This document shows positions 10,871-21,193 of a stretch of 64,000 bases of DNA, piece by piece; the stretch's first letter is position 1; each line of letters starts with the position of its first letter. Made by a program: the position numbers and the translations under genes. The notes beneath the pieces are model-generated. The model did no database searches. It had not been told where the DNA came from and saw only the letters and a program-made list of their open reading frames with translations. The stretch is from assembly GCA_039090855.1 (NCBI GenBank), contig CM076990.1:194747232-194811231 (forward strand), read 5' to 3'. Source of the stretch: Macrothele yani. Taxonomy: Eukaryota > Arthropoda > Arachnida > Araneae > Macrothelidae.

Positions 10871-11030
10871 CTTTTTCCACGAGAAGATATTTTTTGGACC
10901 CCCTCTCCCCTTATCAAAATCCTGGGTGCGCCACTGGAGAGCGTTACCGGCCTCCAATCACCAATTTTCCTATTCAACGTCCCCGGTTTTTTGTTCAAAA
11001 GCGTAACCTTACAGATTTTCATCGTGTTAG

Positions 11031-11690
11031 TCATTTCACCCTTTTCAATAATGTTACTGCAAAAATTTTACTAAATTCTTTGTAAAACTCGGCCATAAGG
11101 CCATCAACTACCAGGACCTTACCATTCTTCAATTTTTCAATCTCACTTCTCACTTCCGCAACCCTACTGGGCTCATCGATATCTTCCTTTAGATCTTCCG
11201 AGATTCTAGGAATGTCCCTGATCCAATTATGAATCTCAGCAGTCAGCAGCTTAGATATCATCGCTCTTATAAAAATACTCATAGTAGTCGGCAACCTTTT
11301 CCAAAATCTCCTTGCGACCACAGCAAATCGTTCCCTCAACCACCAGCTCTTTCAAAATATTCTTCCGGCGATTAGCGTCACTTTTCCTATCATCATCATC
11401 ATCATTGTAAACTATTATCAATCCACTGCTGGACGAAGGTCTCCCGAAGTTTCCTCCACAACGGTCTGTCTTGTGCCAGTCTCCTCCATGTCACTCCCGC
11501 ATACTTTCGAATTTCATCCACCCATCTCCCATGAGGTCTTATTCTGGGCCTTTTCCTGTCTCTTGGAATCCAATCTAAAATAGGCCTGATTCATATCAGC
11601 TTCCTCCATGATTTCATTGCGTAAAATATCAATCCTATTCCGCCTCCCACTGTTAAGATAGAACTGATTTAGAAGGTCTCTAACTTTAGC
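11031..11690 (-). pseudogene. Non-LTR retrotransposon fragment (linker and start of RT)
   Basis: The minus strand encodes RDLLNQFYLNSGRRNRIDIL and EIMEEADMNQA (11690-11585), then after an interruption RKSDANRRKNILKELVVEG (11388-11340), followed by the N-terminal RT motif LKNGKVLVVDGLMAEFYKEF (about 11140-11080; the family has K-x-PG-x-DG). The two pieces are contiguous in the protein but separated by the RTE 3' fragment at 11389-11585. The catalytic RT core is missing. Confidence 0.65.
11389..11585 (-). repeat. RTE LINE 3' end inserted into another LINE
   Basis: The reverse complement matches 50081-50268 of the large RTE element, including the (GAT)n tail, seen here as (ATC)n at 11389-11405. 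It interrupts the coding sequence of the LINE fragment around it, so it is a nested, 5'-truncated insertion in the opposite orientation to the large RTE copy. Confidence 0.85.
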
Positions 11691-12009
11691 TTGGGGATTG
11701 GGGGGCGGCGAGAATTATCTCCGTCGTCGCTCTTCCCCTTTATACAAAGTTGTACAAACACTAGTCAGGAAATTATGATACCAGACTTCCTTGAAACGTT
11801 TATCTCTGCTAAAAACTTCCCCTACTTCCGCAATTTTTTCTTTCCTCTTCTCCCAGCGCTAGAATTCGCCCCCCCCCCATCTCACCCTCGTCCTCCCCAT
11901 TCAGAATTCAGAATTCAACCAAACGCCCTCCTAACCTGCTCATCCTGGAGAAATGAATTATCAGGCCTCCATTGGCTCTCACCTTTCTGAAACTCACCCT
12001 TAAGAACAA
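11691..12009. other. No gene seen
   Basis: Pyrimidine-rich, with duplicated TCAGAATTCAGAATTCA near 11900-11920. No convincing frame. Confidence 0.4.
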
Positions 12010-12175
12010 CAGAAAGGATTTCAGATTTGGTACATTCTTTCTGTTGAATTTAAAATTCTACAGAAAGAATTTTTCAAATCGGACTAATAGTTGCAGAGGT
12101 ATGCTGTCTACACGCGGACGGACGGTCAAACAAATGACATAAGCACGATCTTTTTTTACAAAAGACGTGCTAAAA
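12010..12175. repeat. Solitary copy of the end of the 54.8-56.7 kb satellite element
   Basis: The segment AATTTTTCAAATCGGACTA... through the GACGGACGGTC stretch to ACAAAAGACGTGCTA matches 56620-56725 at the right edge of the large CTCF-motif satellite. The shared terminal words suggest one mobile family whose internal monomers have amplified at one locus but not here. Confidence 0.7.
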
Positions 12176-12327
12176 ATAAGGGGTTGGTGGTCTGTATAAC
12201 ACCCACCATTGTTCACATACTGTCTCTGTCAAGGGGGTCAACGATCGCGTATTAGTTCTGAGATACCTAAGTAATTCTCTGGGATTGTACTCAACCGCGC
12301 CTCTAACAAGTCCATTAGGGTGGGTTT

Positions 12328-12865
12328 CAGTGGCGGCTCGTGGTAAACTGAGATGGGGAAGGCTGCATCTCAATTTTTTAGATATCACGATACCACTTCG
12401 AAAGTTAAGTTACTGCGCCTGTGCTGACGCTGTCCGTCTAATAATAATAATAATAATAACAATTATATATATATATATATATATATATACTGATTGAAAG
12501 TGCTTTTTTTTACAAGAAATTAATATTTAGATTTTATATTTAGCGATTGATGGGGAAAATGTAAAGGTACCGATACCTTAATTAGGCAATAGATATCAAG
12601 CGATGGCCACATTGTCACATTTATGAAGAAAATATTCGACCTATAAAACTTCGTCGGATACATTATTTCTTAAAAAGAAACTGATTAATCAGTGCATCCT
12701 TCCAGTTCTTACGCATGGAGCACAGACATGGACCTCAACTAAAATAGACAGACGTTGCAGACAACTGAAAGAAGCTTGCAGTGATTCATGTTTGATGTTA
12801 CCAGGAAAGATACAAATAGAAACTCGTGGATCGGGAAAATGACAAGAGTGGAAGACATGAGTAGT
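12328..12865 (+). mobile_element. hAT-like element, 5' portion (relative of the elements in the array)
   Basis: Begins with the hAT terminus CAGTGGCGGCTCGTGG and then matches the inserted elements at 23231, 26876 and 30530, including the (TAA)n/(AT)n microsatellite at 12433-12490 and the degenerate RTE fragment (about 12660-12860: GCATGGAGCACAGACATGGA). Similarity stops near 12865, where unrelated sequence follows, so the right end is lost. The LINE fragment therefore was already inside the ancestral hAT copy. Confidence 0.8.
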
Positions 12866-12907
12866 ATAAAAGGGCAGGTTCTGCCCCAAGGAGCAGCTCC
12901 TTCTAGA

Positions 12908-13020
12908 GAAGGAGCAAGGGGCGTGGCTTGCGGCAGAAGGATGGGGGGCGTGGCATATGACCGAAGGATGTGGAGGCGTGGCATATGACCGAAGGATGTG
13001 GGGGCGTGGCAGATGACGCT
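12908..13020. repeat. Four tandem GC-box-like units (about 28 bp)
   Basis: GGGGCGTGGC or GAGGCGTGGC recurs four times (about 12917, 12946, 12973 and 13002), separated by ATATGACCGAAGGATGTGG. The core resembles a KLF/Sp-type GC box, but nothing shows promoter activity. Confidence 0.7.
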
Positions 13021-13034
13021 AGTGTGTTGGGTCG

Positions 13035-13545
13035 ATGCTGCCCCCTAGCGGTGATTCTTGGAACTTTCGATGAATCTTTGAGAGATGGCAACGACCGAGT
13101 CGGGGAAAGGAGATGTGCTGCCCCCTAGCGGTACTTCTTGGAACTTTCAATGTATCTTTGAGGGATGGCAACGACCGAGAGGGAAAGGGGGTGGATATAG
13201 GGGGATGTCAACTCAATGTGCTGCCCCTTAGCGGTGCTTCTTGGAACTTTATTATTATGTTAGATCTTTGTTTTTGAGTGATGGCAACGACCGAGCGGGA
13301 GAAAGGGGGTGGATATAGGGGGATGTCAACTCGATGTGCTGCCCCCTAGCGGTGCTTTTTGGAACTTTTAATGGATCTTTGAGAGATGACAACGACCGAG
13401 TGGGGGAAAGGGGGTGTACGTTGCCCCCCTAGCAGTGCTTCTTGGAACTTTCGATGTATCTTTGAGAGATGGCAACGACCGAGTGGGGGAAAGGGGATGT
13501 GTACGTTGCCCCCCTAGCAGTGCTTTTTCGAACTTTTCTCGGGAG
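13035..13545. repeat. Minisatellite with six CTCF-like cores
   Basis: Units of about 75-118 bp share CTGCCCCCTAGCGGTG, TTCTTGGAACTTTC and GATGGCAACGACCGAG. The first word occurs at about 13038, 13118, 13221, 13339, 13431 and 13506, two late copies having AGCAG instead of AGCGG. Its reverse complement, CCGCTAGGGGGCAG, agrees with the published CTCF consensus CCASYAGRKGGCRS at 13 of 14 positions. Confidence 0.85.
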
Positions 13546-16500
13546 ATTTATTGGACGTTGACAAATTTTTAAGAAGTCTTTCCAATATTTATTTTTTTAA
13601 TTTTCTCGGGAGATTTACTGGACTTTGTCAAATTTTTGAAGGAAGTTTTTTTGTCGTTTCCAATTTTTTTTTACTCGTATTTTTTTTTGTCCTATTTTTT
13701 CTGTCTATATATTTTCAGGAATTCCCTGAGGTATTATAATTTTTATACACGTTGCATTATTTTTTTTAATTTTCTCGGGAGATTTATTAGACTTTATCAA
13801 ATTTTTGAAGGAAGTCTTTCCAATATGTTTTTTTTTTATTAAATTTATGTTTTCAGGACTTCCGTGAGGTGTTATAATTTTTATAGACGTTGCATTATTT
13901 TTTTAATTCGTATATTTGTCCTCCCTCCAATTTTAATTTAGGCGAGGAAAGGCTTTGTTTGAAAAGATTTCGTTCCCGTTGATTCATGTTCCGCCATTTT
14001 AGTTTCACCACGTTGTCATTTTGTGAGCCATGTGTTTTGGGATGAGTCACAATTTTCTCTTTGACTCAGAAAATTTTGTATGACACGTGTTTCGGGATGA
14101 GTCATTATGATGAGTGACGCATTCGTGATAGCAGACATGACATCAGCCAACGTCGTTTTCTCCTCAGCGGGGTCGGCTTTATTTTTTTTATTTTTTTTAT
14201 TTTCTCGGGAGATTTACTGGACTTTGTCAAATTTTTGAAGGAAGTTTTTTCAATCGAAGCATTTCCTCAAATTTGTTTTATTAAATTTATATTTTTAGAA
14301 CTCCGTGAGGTGTTATAATTTTTATAGACGTTGCATTATTTTTTTAATTCTTATATTTTTCTTCCCTACAATTTTAATTTAGACGAGGAAAGGCTTTGTT
14401 TGAAAAGATTTCGTTCCTGTTGATTCATGTTCCGCTATCTTTTGTGAGCCATGTGTTTTGGGATGAGTCATCATTTTCTCTTTGACTCAGAAAATTTTGT
14501 ATGACACGTGTTTTGGGATGAGTGACTATGCCGAGTGACGCATGTCATGACATCAGCCAACGCCATTTCCTCCGCGGGGTCGGCGGTTGACGTCATTTGA
14601 GATTCTGTAGTCACATTAAGTTCCAAGACTGATTTTTTTTCAATAACTTGATCATTTTGCAACGAATTTATTCCTTATTTTTTCCTCATAATTTCCCATT
14701 TTATATTCATAATTTTTCAACGTAACGATTTTTTTATTTTCTTTGAGGAGACTTCACGCATTTTCAACGGACGTTCCAACATAAAGACGTTTTCCAAAGT
14801 TTTGTGCTGCAGACATAATCTTAAAACACGATTGTTTATTAACGTACTTCCGTGTTCATGGCATTTTCTGTTACATTTTTTAACGTTGTACCTTTTTCCG
14901 CCATACAAAGCCGCAATGTTTTATACATAGTTAAAATATTTTTTTATCTTTCCGTATTTTCTTTTATGATTAATCAGTGAAATATACCTTCTAATCCATT
15001 ATCTTAATCTACTTTTTTTCTAAATGCTTGCATACTCGTTAAACTTCTCGATGTACCATCATTATTTTATTTTCTTACTTTTCAATCTAACAACTACTTT
15101 TATCGAGGCTTTATTTTTTCTGATTTAAACAAGCAAACGTTTCTTCATTATTATTTCTTTTTCCTACGCAAAGAACTTTTCTTACTTGTTTTTAATGTAT
15201 GACTTAATCTGGTTTTTTATATAGATGTTTCATGTTTGCGCAAGAAATATACAGATCTATAGCAGATATACATAAAATTCGTTCCTAACAGTATCTTTTT
15301 CTTTTTTTTTTAGATTTAACCCAACATACGTTTCTTAACGACTTGATATCTGTTCCACTAGGTGTTACAAAACTTCAGATTTTTAATTTTTTCCCTCTGA
15401 AACTGTTTTTTTTTCTTACTTGCTTTTAATGTATGGTTTAATCTATTTTTCTATCTTATTACTTTTCTATATGTGTACAAGAAATATACGAATCTATAGT
15501 AGTTAAAATTCGATTGAAACAATATTTTCTCCATTCTTACTGTATTTTTACATTTCTTTCCAACAGACGTTTTTTCTTCTCAATTCCCGCTATCTAACTT
15601 AATCTATGTTTTGAATATCATTCTATGTTCGCGTATTCGTCCATTATTTTATTTCAAACTTTGCTAACTACCTCATACTTATATTCTGACTTTATATTTT
15701 TCATTTCAACCAACGTTTCTTAACGACTTGAATTTCCGGATGTGACAAAACTTCAGATTTATTTTTTCTACTCTTAAACTATTTTTTTCTTACTCGCTTT
15801 AAATGTGACTTAATTTATTTTTTACATCGCTGTTTCGTGTATGTACGAGAAATATACAGATCTATAGCAGTTAAAAATTCGACTGAAACAGTATTTTCTT
15901 TATTTTTACTTTATTTTTACATTTCTTTCTGACAAACATTTTTTTTCACATTTTCCACATATTTAACTTAATTTTGTGTTTTTGAATATCATTCTATGTT
16001 CACGTATTCGTCCATTGTCTTTTTTTCTAACTTTACACTTCATTCTTACTGTATTTTTCCATTTCATTTCAACCAACGTTTTTTAACGACTTGATATCTG
16101 TTCTACAAGATGTGACGAAACTTCAGATTTTTAATTTTTTCCCTCTGAAACCGATTTTTTTCTTACTTGCTTTTAATGTATGGTTTAATCTATTTTTCTA
16201 TCTCACTTTTCTATGTGTGTACAAGAAATACACGGATCTATAGTAGTTAAAATTCAATTGATTTCTTCATTCGTACTGTATTTTTCCATTTCTTTCATTT
16301 ACAGTAGTTAAAATTCGATTGAAACAATATTTTCTGCATTTTTACTGTATTTATACATTTCTTTCTAATATACGTTTTTTCTTCTCAATTCCCGCAATCT
16401 AACTTAATCTATGTTTTGAATATCATTCTATGTTCGCGCATTCGTCCATTATTTTATTTCAAACTTTGCAAACTGCCTCATATTTATATTCTGACTTTAT

Positions 16501-18060
16501 TTATTTTCATTTCAACCAAGGTTTCTTAACGACTTGAATTTTCGGATGTGACAAAACTTCAGATTTATTTTTTCTCCTCTTAAACTATTTTTTTTTACTT
16601 GCTTTAAATGTGACTTAATTTATTTTTTACATCGCTGTTTCGTGTATGTACAAGAAATATACAGATCTATAGCAGTTAAAAATTCGATTGAAACAGTATT
16701 TTCTTTATTTTTACATTTCTTTCTGACAAACATTTTTTTTCGTGTTTTCCCCTATTTAACTTAATTTTGTGTTTTGAATATCATTCTATGTTCACGATTC
16801 AGACTTTATTTTTTCATTTCATTTCAACCAACGTTTCTTAACGACTTGATATCACAAGATGTAGCAAAACTTCAGATATTTTTTTTTGTTTCTTCATGTA
16901 ACGTAATATTTTTTCAAAACTCACTTTTAAGTATTCCTAAAAGCTTACATTTATGAGAAATATACAGATCTGTAGTGGTAAAAATTGGACTGCAACAGTA
17001 TTTTCTTTATTCCAACTTTACTTTTCTATTTCTTTTCAACAGGCGTTTCTTCATTATTATTTCTTTTTCATATGTAAGCAACTTTTCTTTCTTTCTTTTA
17101 ATGTACAACTTAATAAATTTTTCTATCTTACCTTTTCGTGGGTATACGAGAAATATACAGATCTATGACAGTTAAAATTCGATTGTATTAGTATTTTCTT
17201 TACTATGACTTTATTTTTTCATTTCATTTGAGTAAACGTTTCTTAACAAATTGATATCACAAGATGTACCAAACACTTCAGAATTTTTGTGTCCCTCACT
17301 TTCCAACTCACTTAAGTATTCCTAAAAACCTGCATGTATGTGAAATATTCATATTTTTTCATTCTATCCTAATTTGCTATACTTTTCTTTAACTGACCCA
17401 ACAGGAAAAGCATTCATTGTCAAGACATTCATTCTAAAGCATTATTTCTTACGATAAAATTTATATCCTTTGCAATATATTTTCAGTATATTTTTTCTAA
17501 ATCAACAGAAAAAACATTCATTCTGGAGACATAGCGACCAAGTCCGTACTTCCACTAAACATCGTATTCTTAGCAAACATTTTTTCCCCTACATAGCAAT
17601 TTCCTAACTCACCAGAAAAGCAGCTATTCTCAACATGTAGCTAAAATATCGAATTTCTCCAAACAAATGTCATATTTTTTTTAAGAAAGACTTAGTTCTT
17701 TTCTCTGTATAACGACTTAATCTATTTTTCGTAAAACTTTTCTACGTTTACGTATTTTGTTTAACTTTGCTTTACACTGTACTACGATTTTTTTTATTTG
17801 TAGTACTTTTTTCCTGTTTCATTCCAACAAACTTGTTTCTTTTCGACTCGATCACTCTCACATTTCCATACAAACTTTCCCAATATCAGAAATGTAACAA
17901 AAACTTCAGATATATTTTTTAACTTTAGAATAAGTCTCACCGACATTTATTATCATGACATAAACTAAAATTTCATACTTTTCCCAAAAATAGTTTTCTT
18001 AATGAGTTGTTTTACACTTTTTTCATAATTGGCAAAGACTATTTTTTTTTTTTTATAAGG
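13546..18060. repeat. T-rich repeat field of about 4.5 kb
   Basis: Very T-rich plus strand made of shuffled recurrent words. One set (13546-14400) repeats TTTCTCGGGAGATTTA and GACGTTGCATTATTTTTTTA. A segment containing GAGCCATGTGTTTTGGGATG at about 14028-14170 recurs at 14448-14590. A second set (15100-17350) repeats GAAATATACAGATCTATAG at about 15245, 15482, 15850, 16225, 16656, 16954 and 17151, each linked to a Thr/Leu-codon-free TTAAAATTCGATTG word and to CGTTTCTTAACGACTTGAT. No protein-coding frame is supported. It directly precedes the 3' end of the PC4/AlkB locus. Confidence 0.75.
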
Positions 18061-18420
18061 TTAGTTTCGAGAAAGTTAAATTTCGTCTAGTGTTAATCGA
18101 ACAGAAGAAATATACATCAAGGAAAGAAAACTGAAATTATACATATGCAAAGAATTTGCTACTGCTGAAGGTCCCCCGAGTGAGTTATTCAACCAATGCT
18201 CGTATTACCCATTCAAAGATGGAGGTATCAGGATGACCAAATCCCTCGTTGTTGCCTTCTTGTAGCAAAAGAGGTGGTGAACTTCACCAAACATGGTTCC
18301 ATAATATTGGAGAAACACATTAAGGTTTACGGAGCAATTAAGCCTACGCCAGTGACCTTCTTCGTTCACATACACTCACATTCAAACAGAAAAAAATATA
18401 AATGAATGACAAAAAATAAT
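18061..18420. other. No gene seen
   Basis: A plus-strand frame of 69 codons (18196-18405) has no recognised motif. The stretch lies just beyond the hairpin cluster that ends the minus-strand locus. Confidence 0.35.
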
Positions 18421-18431
18421 GAAATAAAAGT

Positions 18432-18544
18432 AGTCCTGAAAAGGACTGATGTTTAGTCGTAAAAAAGACTTTATTTTTTATTCCTCAAAAGAACTTTTTT
18501 TTTTATTCCTCAAAAGAACTTTTTTTTTATTCCTCAAAAGAACT
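18432..18544 (-). terminator. Five tandem 16-nt hairpins, one in histone mRNA stem-loop form
   Basis: Read on the minus strand, downstream of the PC4-domain frame: AGTTCTTTTGAGGAAT three times (18544-18529, 18520-18505, 18495-18480), AGTCTTTTTTACGACT (18470-18455) and AGTCCTTTTCAGGACT (18447-18432). The last has a perfect 6-bp stem, a U-A closing pair and a UUUC loop, and is followed by AC, which is the layout of the metazoan replication-dependent histone 3' stem-loop. The other four keep the 16-nt size and loop position with one stem mismatch each. The first hairpin starts 9 nt after the stop codon of the gene. A role in 3' end formation is inferred. Confidence 0.6.
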
Positions 18545-18552
18545 TTTTTCTC

Positions 18553-19470
18553 TCATCTGGACTCTAAATTGCTCCAACGTATTCCACATTCTTGAGCTTC
18601 CACAAGAATTTTCTTCACATTAATGTTCTCGAAGAAAAAGTGAGTAATGGTGGGACGTATCAGCGATTGAAGGCGCTCACCAAAGTATTTCCCCAAAGTT
18701 TTGGGTTCAACAAGAGCAAATGCTTCGTCAAAGCATAGAGTCCATTTGTCTTCTTCTGTTTCGTTAAAGCACCTATGCCCCAGCTGATTGTTTGGCATGA
18801 GATTAGGATGCAAATGACATTCTCTGCAATAATACACTTTTGCAATGTTTTTTCCAACCGCATCGACCAGAGCAAGTTTAAAAGCATTGGTGTCTTGATC
18901 AGATATCGTATGTTCGAGTCCGAATTTACTGCATACCAATCTCACTGCATCACGAAAAACTGTTCCAAACTGTAATTGCAGAATACCGTCCCACAGCTTT
19001 TCAGAAGCATCACGAAGCGTGTTGAATTGTTCCCAGGTTAGGGACACAGAAGCACAATTCAATTGCAAGACATCATTGGAGCACGTAAACAGTTGTTGAA
19101 AGGTGTACACAGGCCCATCAGATGAAGGTGAACAGTTCATCAACAGTTCTTTATTGATCACTTTGATTTTGTTGAGAGCGTCATAACAATGCGAGCGGTC
19201 CATGAACTTCTTGAATGTTCTAGCAGACATTGTCACGCCATATTTGGTAGGAAACAGTTTTTCTCCTTTGGTAGTGTAGCTGCGAATGTGCACTCTCACA
19301 GTTCCAGAAAAATCAATCACTTTAGCAACTTTGTTTCCCCCGAGGGACACATGATGAAGAGGCATGCTTTCTAATGAAATACCGTAAGGAGGAGGTTCGG
19401 CAAACGGATCAGGACATCCATAGTTTAAAAGCTTCCATCGTGCTTCCATTAAGCGCGGATCATCACTCAC
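18553..19470 (-). CDS. PC4/p15-like domain protein
   Basis: A 305-codon frame. Residues about 40-92 (GNKVAKVIDFSGTVRVHIRS, then GVTMSARTFKKFM) match the PC4/Sub1 single-strand DNA-binding fold, which acts as a transcription cofactor in cells and recurs in some viruses and mobile elements. A second, weaker repeat of the same pattern may follow (DVLQLNCASVSLTWEQF, about 135-150). The C-terminal half has a Cys/His group (YYCRECHLHP ... GHRCF) that may bind metal; no family is recognised there. The frame opens with GTG at 19470; a more natural N-terminus is the ATG at 19517, MKRTSSSSDVSDAKKK, which lies in the -1-related frame of the AlkB reading frame and joins this one across a run of A. No intron is evident. 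It follows the AlkB frame directly on the same strand and the hairpin cluster lies just past its stop. Confidence 0.7.
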   Translation of the reverse strand: MSDDPRLMEARWKLLNYGCPDPFAEPPPYGISLESMPLHHVSLGGNKVAKVIDFSGTVRVHIRSYTTKGEKLFPTKYGVTMSARTFKKFMDRSHCYDALNKIKVINKELLMNCSPSSDGPVYTFQQLFTCSNDVLQLNCASVSLTWEQFNTLRDASEKLWDGILQLQFGTVFRDAVRLVCSKFGLEHTISDQDTNAFKLALVDAVGKNIAKVYYCRECHLHPNLMPNNQLGHRCFNETEEDKWTLCFDEAFALVEPKTLGKYFGERLQSLIRPTITHFFFENINVKKILVEAQECGIRWSNLESR

Positions 19471-20438
19471 TTTTTCTTGGCATCAGAAACATCTGAAGAC
19501 GAAGAAGTTCGCTTCATGTTTAACGCAGATCGACGAGGAGGTAGGTAACACAACGTGCACAGAATTCGAAGGCAGAGAACAGAATGAGTGAGCTGGTCTG
19601 TCCTCGGCCAAAACTGATAACAAATTGTTGTTGACGCATGCGCGTTGTTCACTGTGTGATGACGTGTTGTATAGCCACGTGATAAAGGAGCCTCTGTTAT
19701 CATCTTTCTATAGGTCAGATTTAATCGAACATCAGGTGCATTTTCGCAACGTGGAAGGTCGTGAAACCATGACTCATTCGTCTTGTTCACGCATGTGTGT
19801 TGTTCGCTTCTTGATGACGTGATTGCATAGTCACGTGATAAGGGTGACCCTGTTATCATCTTTCTAAATGTGAGATTTAGACGAATATTGGGAGCATTCT
19901 TGCAACGTGACAGTCCATGATACCATGACTCATTCGTGGGGGGTAGCATTTGTAAAAGGGATCCACATTCCAAAGCTATGACGACAGGCTGAAAACCATC
20001 TCTTTTAAAAACAAAGTCCCTTGTTTGGCCTAGAGAAACTGAGGCAAAGCATGAATTTTTTACAATTTCACATTCGTCATCTCTGTGAAAACCAATACAG
20101 GGATTTCTATTTTTATACTTATTAATGAAAACAAAATTGAATATTTCTCCACATACATTCCCAACAGCATCCTTGATTTCACGAAGTACTGGTATCCAAG
20201 GTTTAGCCAGCACACTCAATCCACTGAATGAGTAATGGAGATGATTATCACCGTAGACCACATGTTGTCTAGGAATTTTATATGTTTTTCCATAAATCTT
20301 AATTTTGCTGAGATCATCGCCGATATATTCTACTTCATTTTCGAGGTGGTTAAGATAATCTGTAGCTTCAGAATAAAAAAATAATTTCTCATAGGAAAAA
20401 GGGAGGTCATCCTTATGATACATCTTAGAAGAATACAT
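19467..20438 (-). CDS. AlkB-family 2OG-Fe(II) dioxygenase, ALKBH2-like
   Basis: AlkB enzymes use iron and 2-oxoglutarate to remove alkyl groups from DNA or RNA bases. The 323-codon frame has the whole catalytic core in order: PRQHVVYGD (56-64), the HxD motif in GFHRDDE (His118, Asp120), SLGQTRDFVFK (135-145), GSLLQML (159-165), the distal iron ligand in WYHGL (His174) and the 2OG/alkyl-site RLNLTFR (Arg186, Arg192). This order and wording is closest to ALKBH2/3. The core ends about residue 194. Residues 220-256 repeat the last block (SWFHDLPRC ... RLNLTYRKM), a tandem duplication of about 156 bp. The remaining C-terminus is low-complexity-like and ends in MKRTSSSSDVSDAKKK, probably the true start of the next protein. 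It is intronless, unlike host ALKBH2 genes, which suggests a retrocopy, mobile element or viral origin. Confidence 0.85.
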   Translation of the reverse strand: MYSSKMYHKDDLPFSYEKLFFYSEATDYLNHLENEVEYIGDDLSKIKIYGKTYKIPRQHVVYGDNHLHYSFSGLSVLAKPWIPVLREIKDAVGNVCGEIFNFVFINKYKNRNPCIGFHRDDECEIVKNSCFASVSLGQTRDFVFKRDGFQPVVIALECGSLLQMLPPTNESWYHGLSRCKNAPNIRLNLTFRKMITGSPLSRDYAITSSRSEQHTCVNKTNESWFHDLPRCENAPDVRLNLTYRKMITEAPLSRGYTTRHHTVNNAHASTTICYQFWPRTDQLTHSVLCLRILCTLCYLPPRRSALNMKRTSSSSDVSDAKKK

Positions 20439-21060
20439 TTCTTCAGACGAAAGAAAATGTAGCAGTAATTGAAAAAAGCAGTATCTTTACACCGAGCAAC
20501 GAAGCGAGAATGAAACAGACAGACTTGAGATAAGACATACGATTAACGAGTGAGTGAGTTATCGGCGATGCAAGCACGAGCACGTTACGGACATGTGTAA
20601 ATGATCAAGAATTTAGCATGTTCGTTTAAAACCAGTGTCAAATAATCAGGCAAAAAGTACAATTTCCAAAGGCGTGAAAATGAAATTGACTACATGTGAG
20701 AAAACAAAATGGTGGTGATCGTGAAACGTCGACCCCCCCCCCCAAAAAAAGAAAATGGCGACGACAGCTAGTAGGATGGCAACATCCAACATGACGACTC
20801 CCCCACACACGTGGCGTGCAAATCACATCTCAAAGAAGTAGATATTAAACTTCCATCTTCTTATATTGCCACCATTCACAAAAATTTGTAAAATCAGTGT
20901 TACTATCTCCATTGTTCCACCCTCAGATTTCATTTTTCCTATGCGAACAGAAACGAACGTGAACCATTGTCGTAGAAGACGACTCGTCCGCATTTTCCCC
21001 CTCGACTCACACAAGACTAATGTCGTCGCCTAACCCTGGCAGTAGTTCACCAAATTTAAA
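20439..21060. other. Upstream region of the AlkB/PC4 locus; no gene seen
   Basis: A poly(C)-poly(A) stretch occurs at 20732-20750. Minus-strand frames of 62-63 codons here have no recognised motif. A minus-strand promoter for the AlkB frame would lie here, but no clear TATA element was picked out. Confidence 0.35.
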
Positions 21061-21193
21061 GTACATGACCTATTAAAATTCTCTGACTTTTCCTGTCTCG
21101 CGGTGTGGAAATAACATCACACCAATGCGAGATTTTGAACGGTCGGGTCATCCGGATGCCATTCTAACGAAGTAAATTTCTCCGTCATTTTAG

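Noticed and set aside
18553..19470. A histone gene suggested by the stem-loops
   Set aside because: No histone fold or histone motif is present; the upstream frame is a PC4-domain protein.
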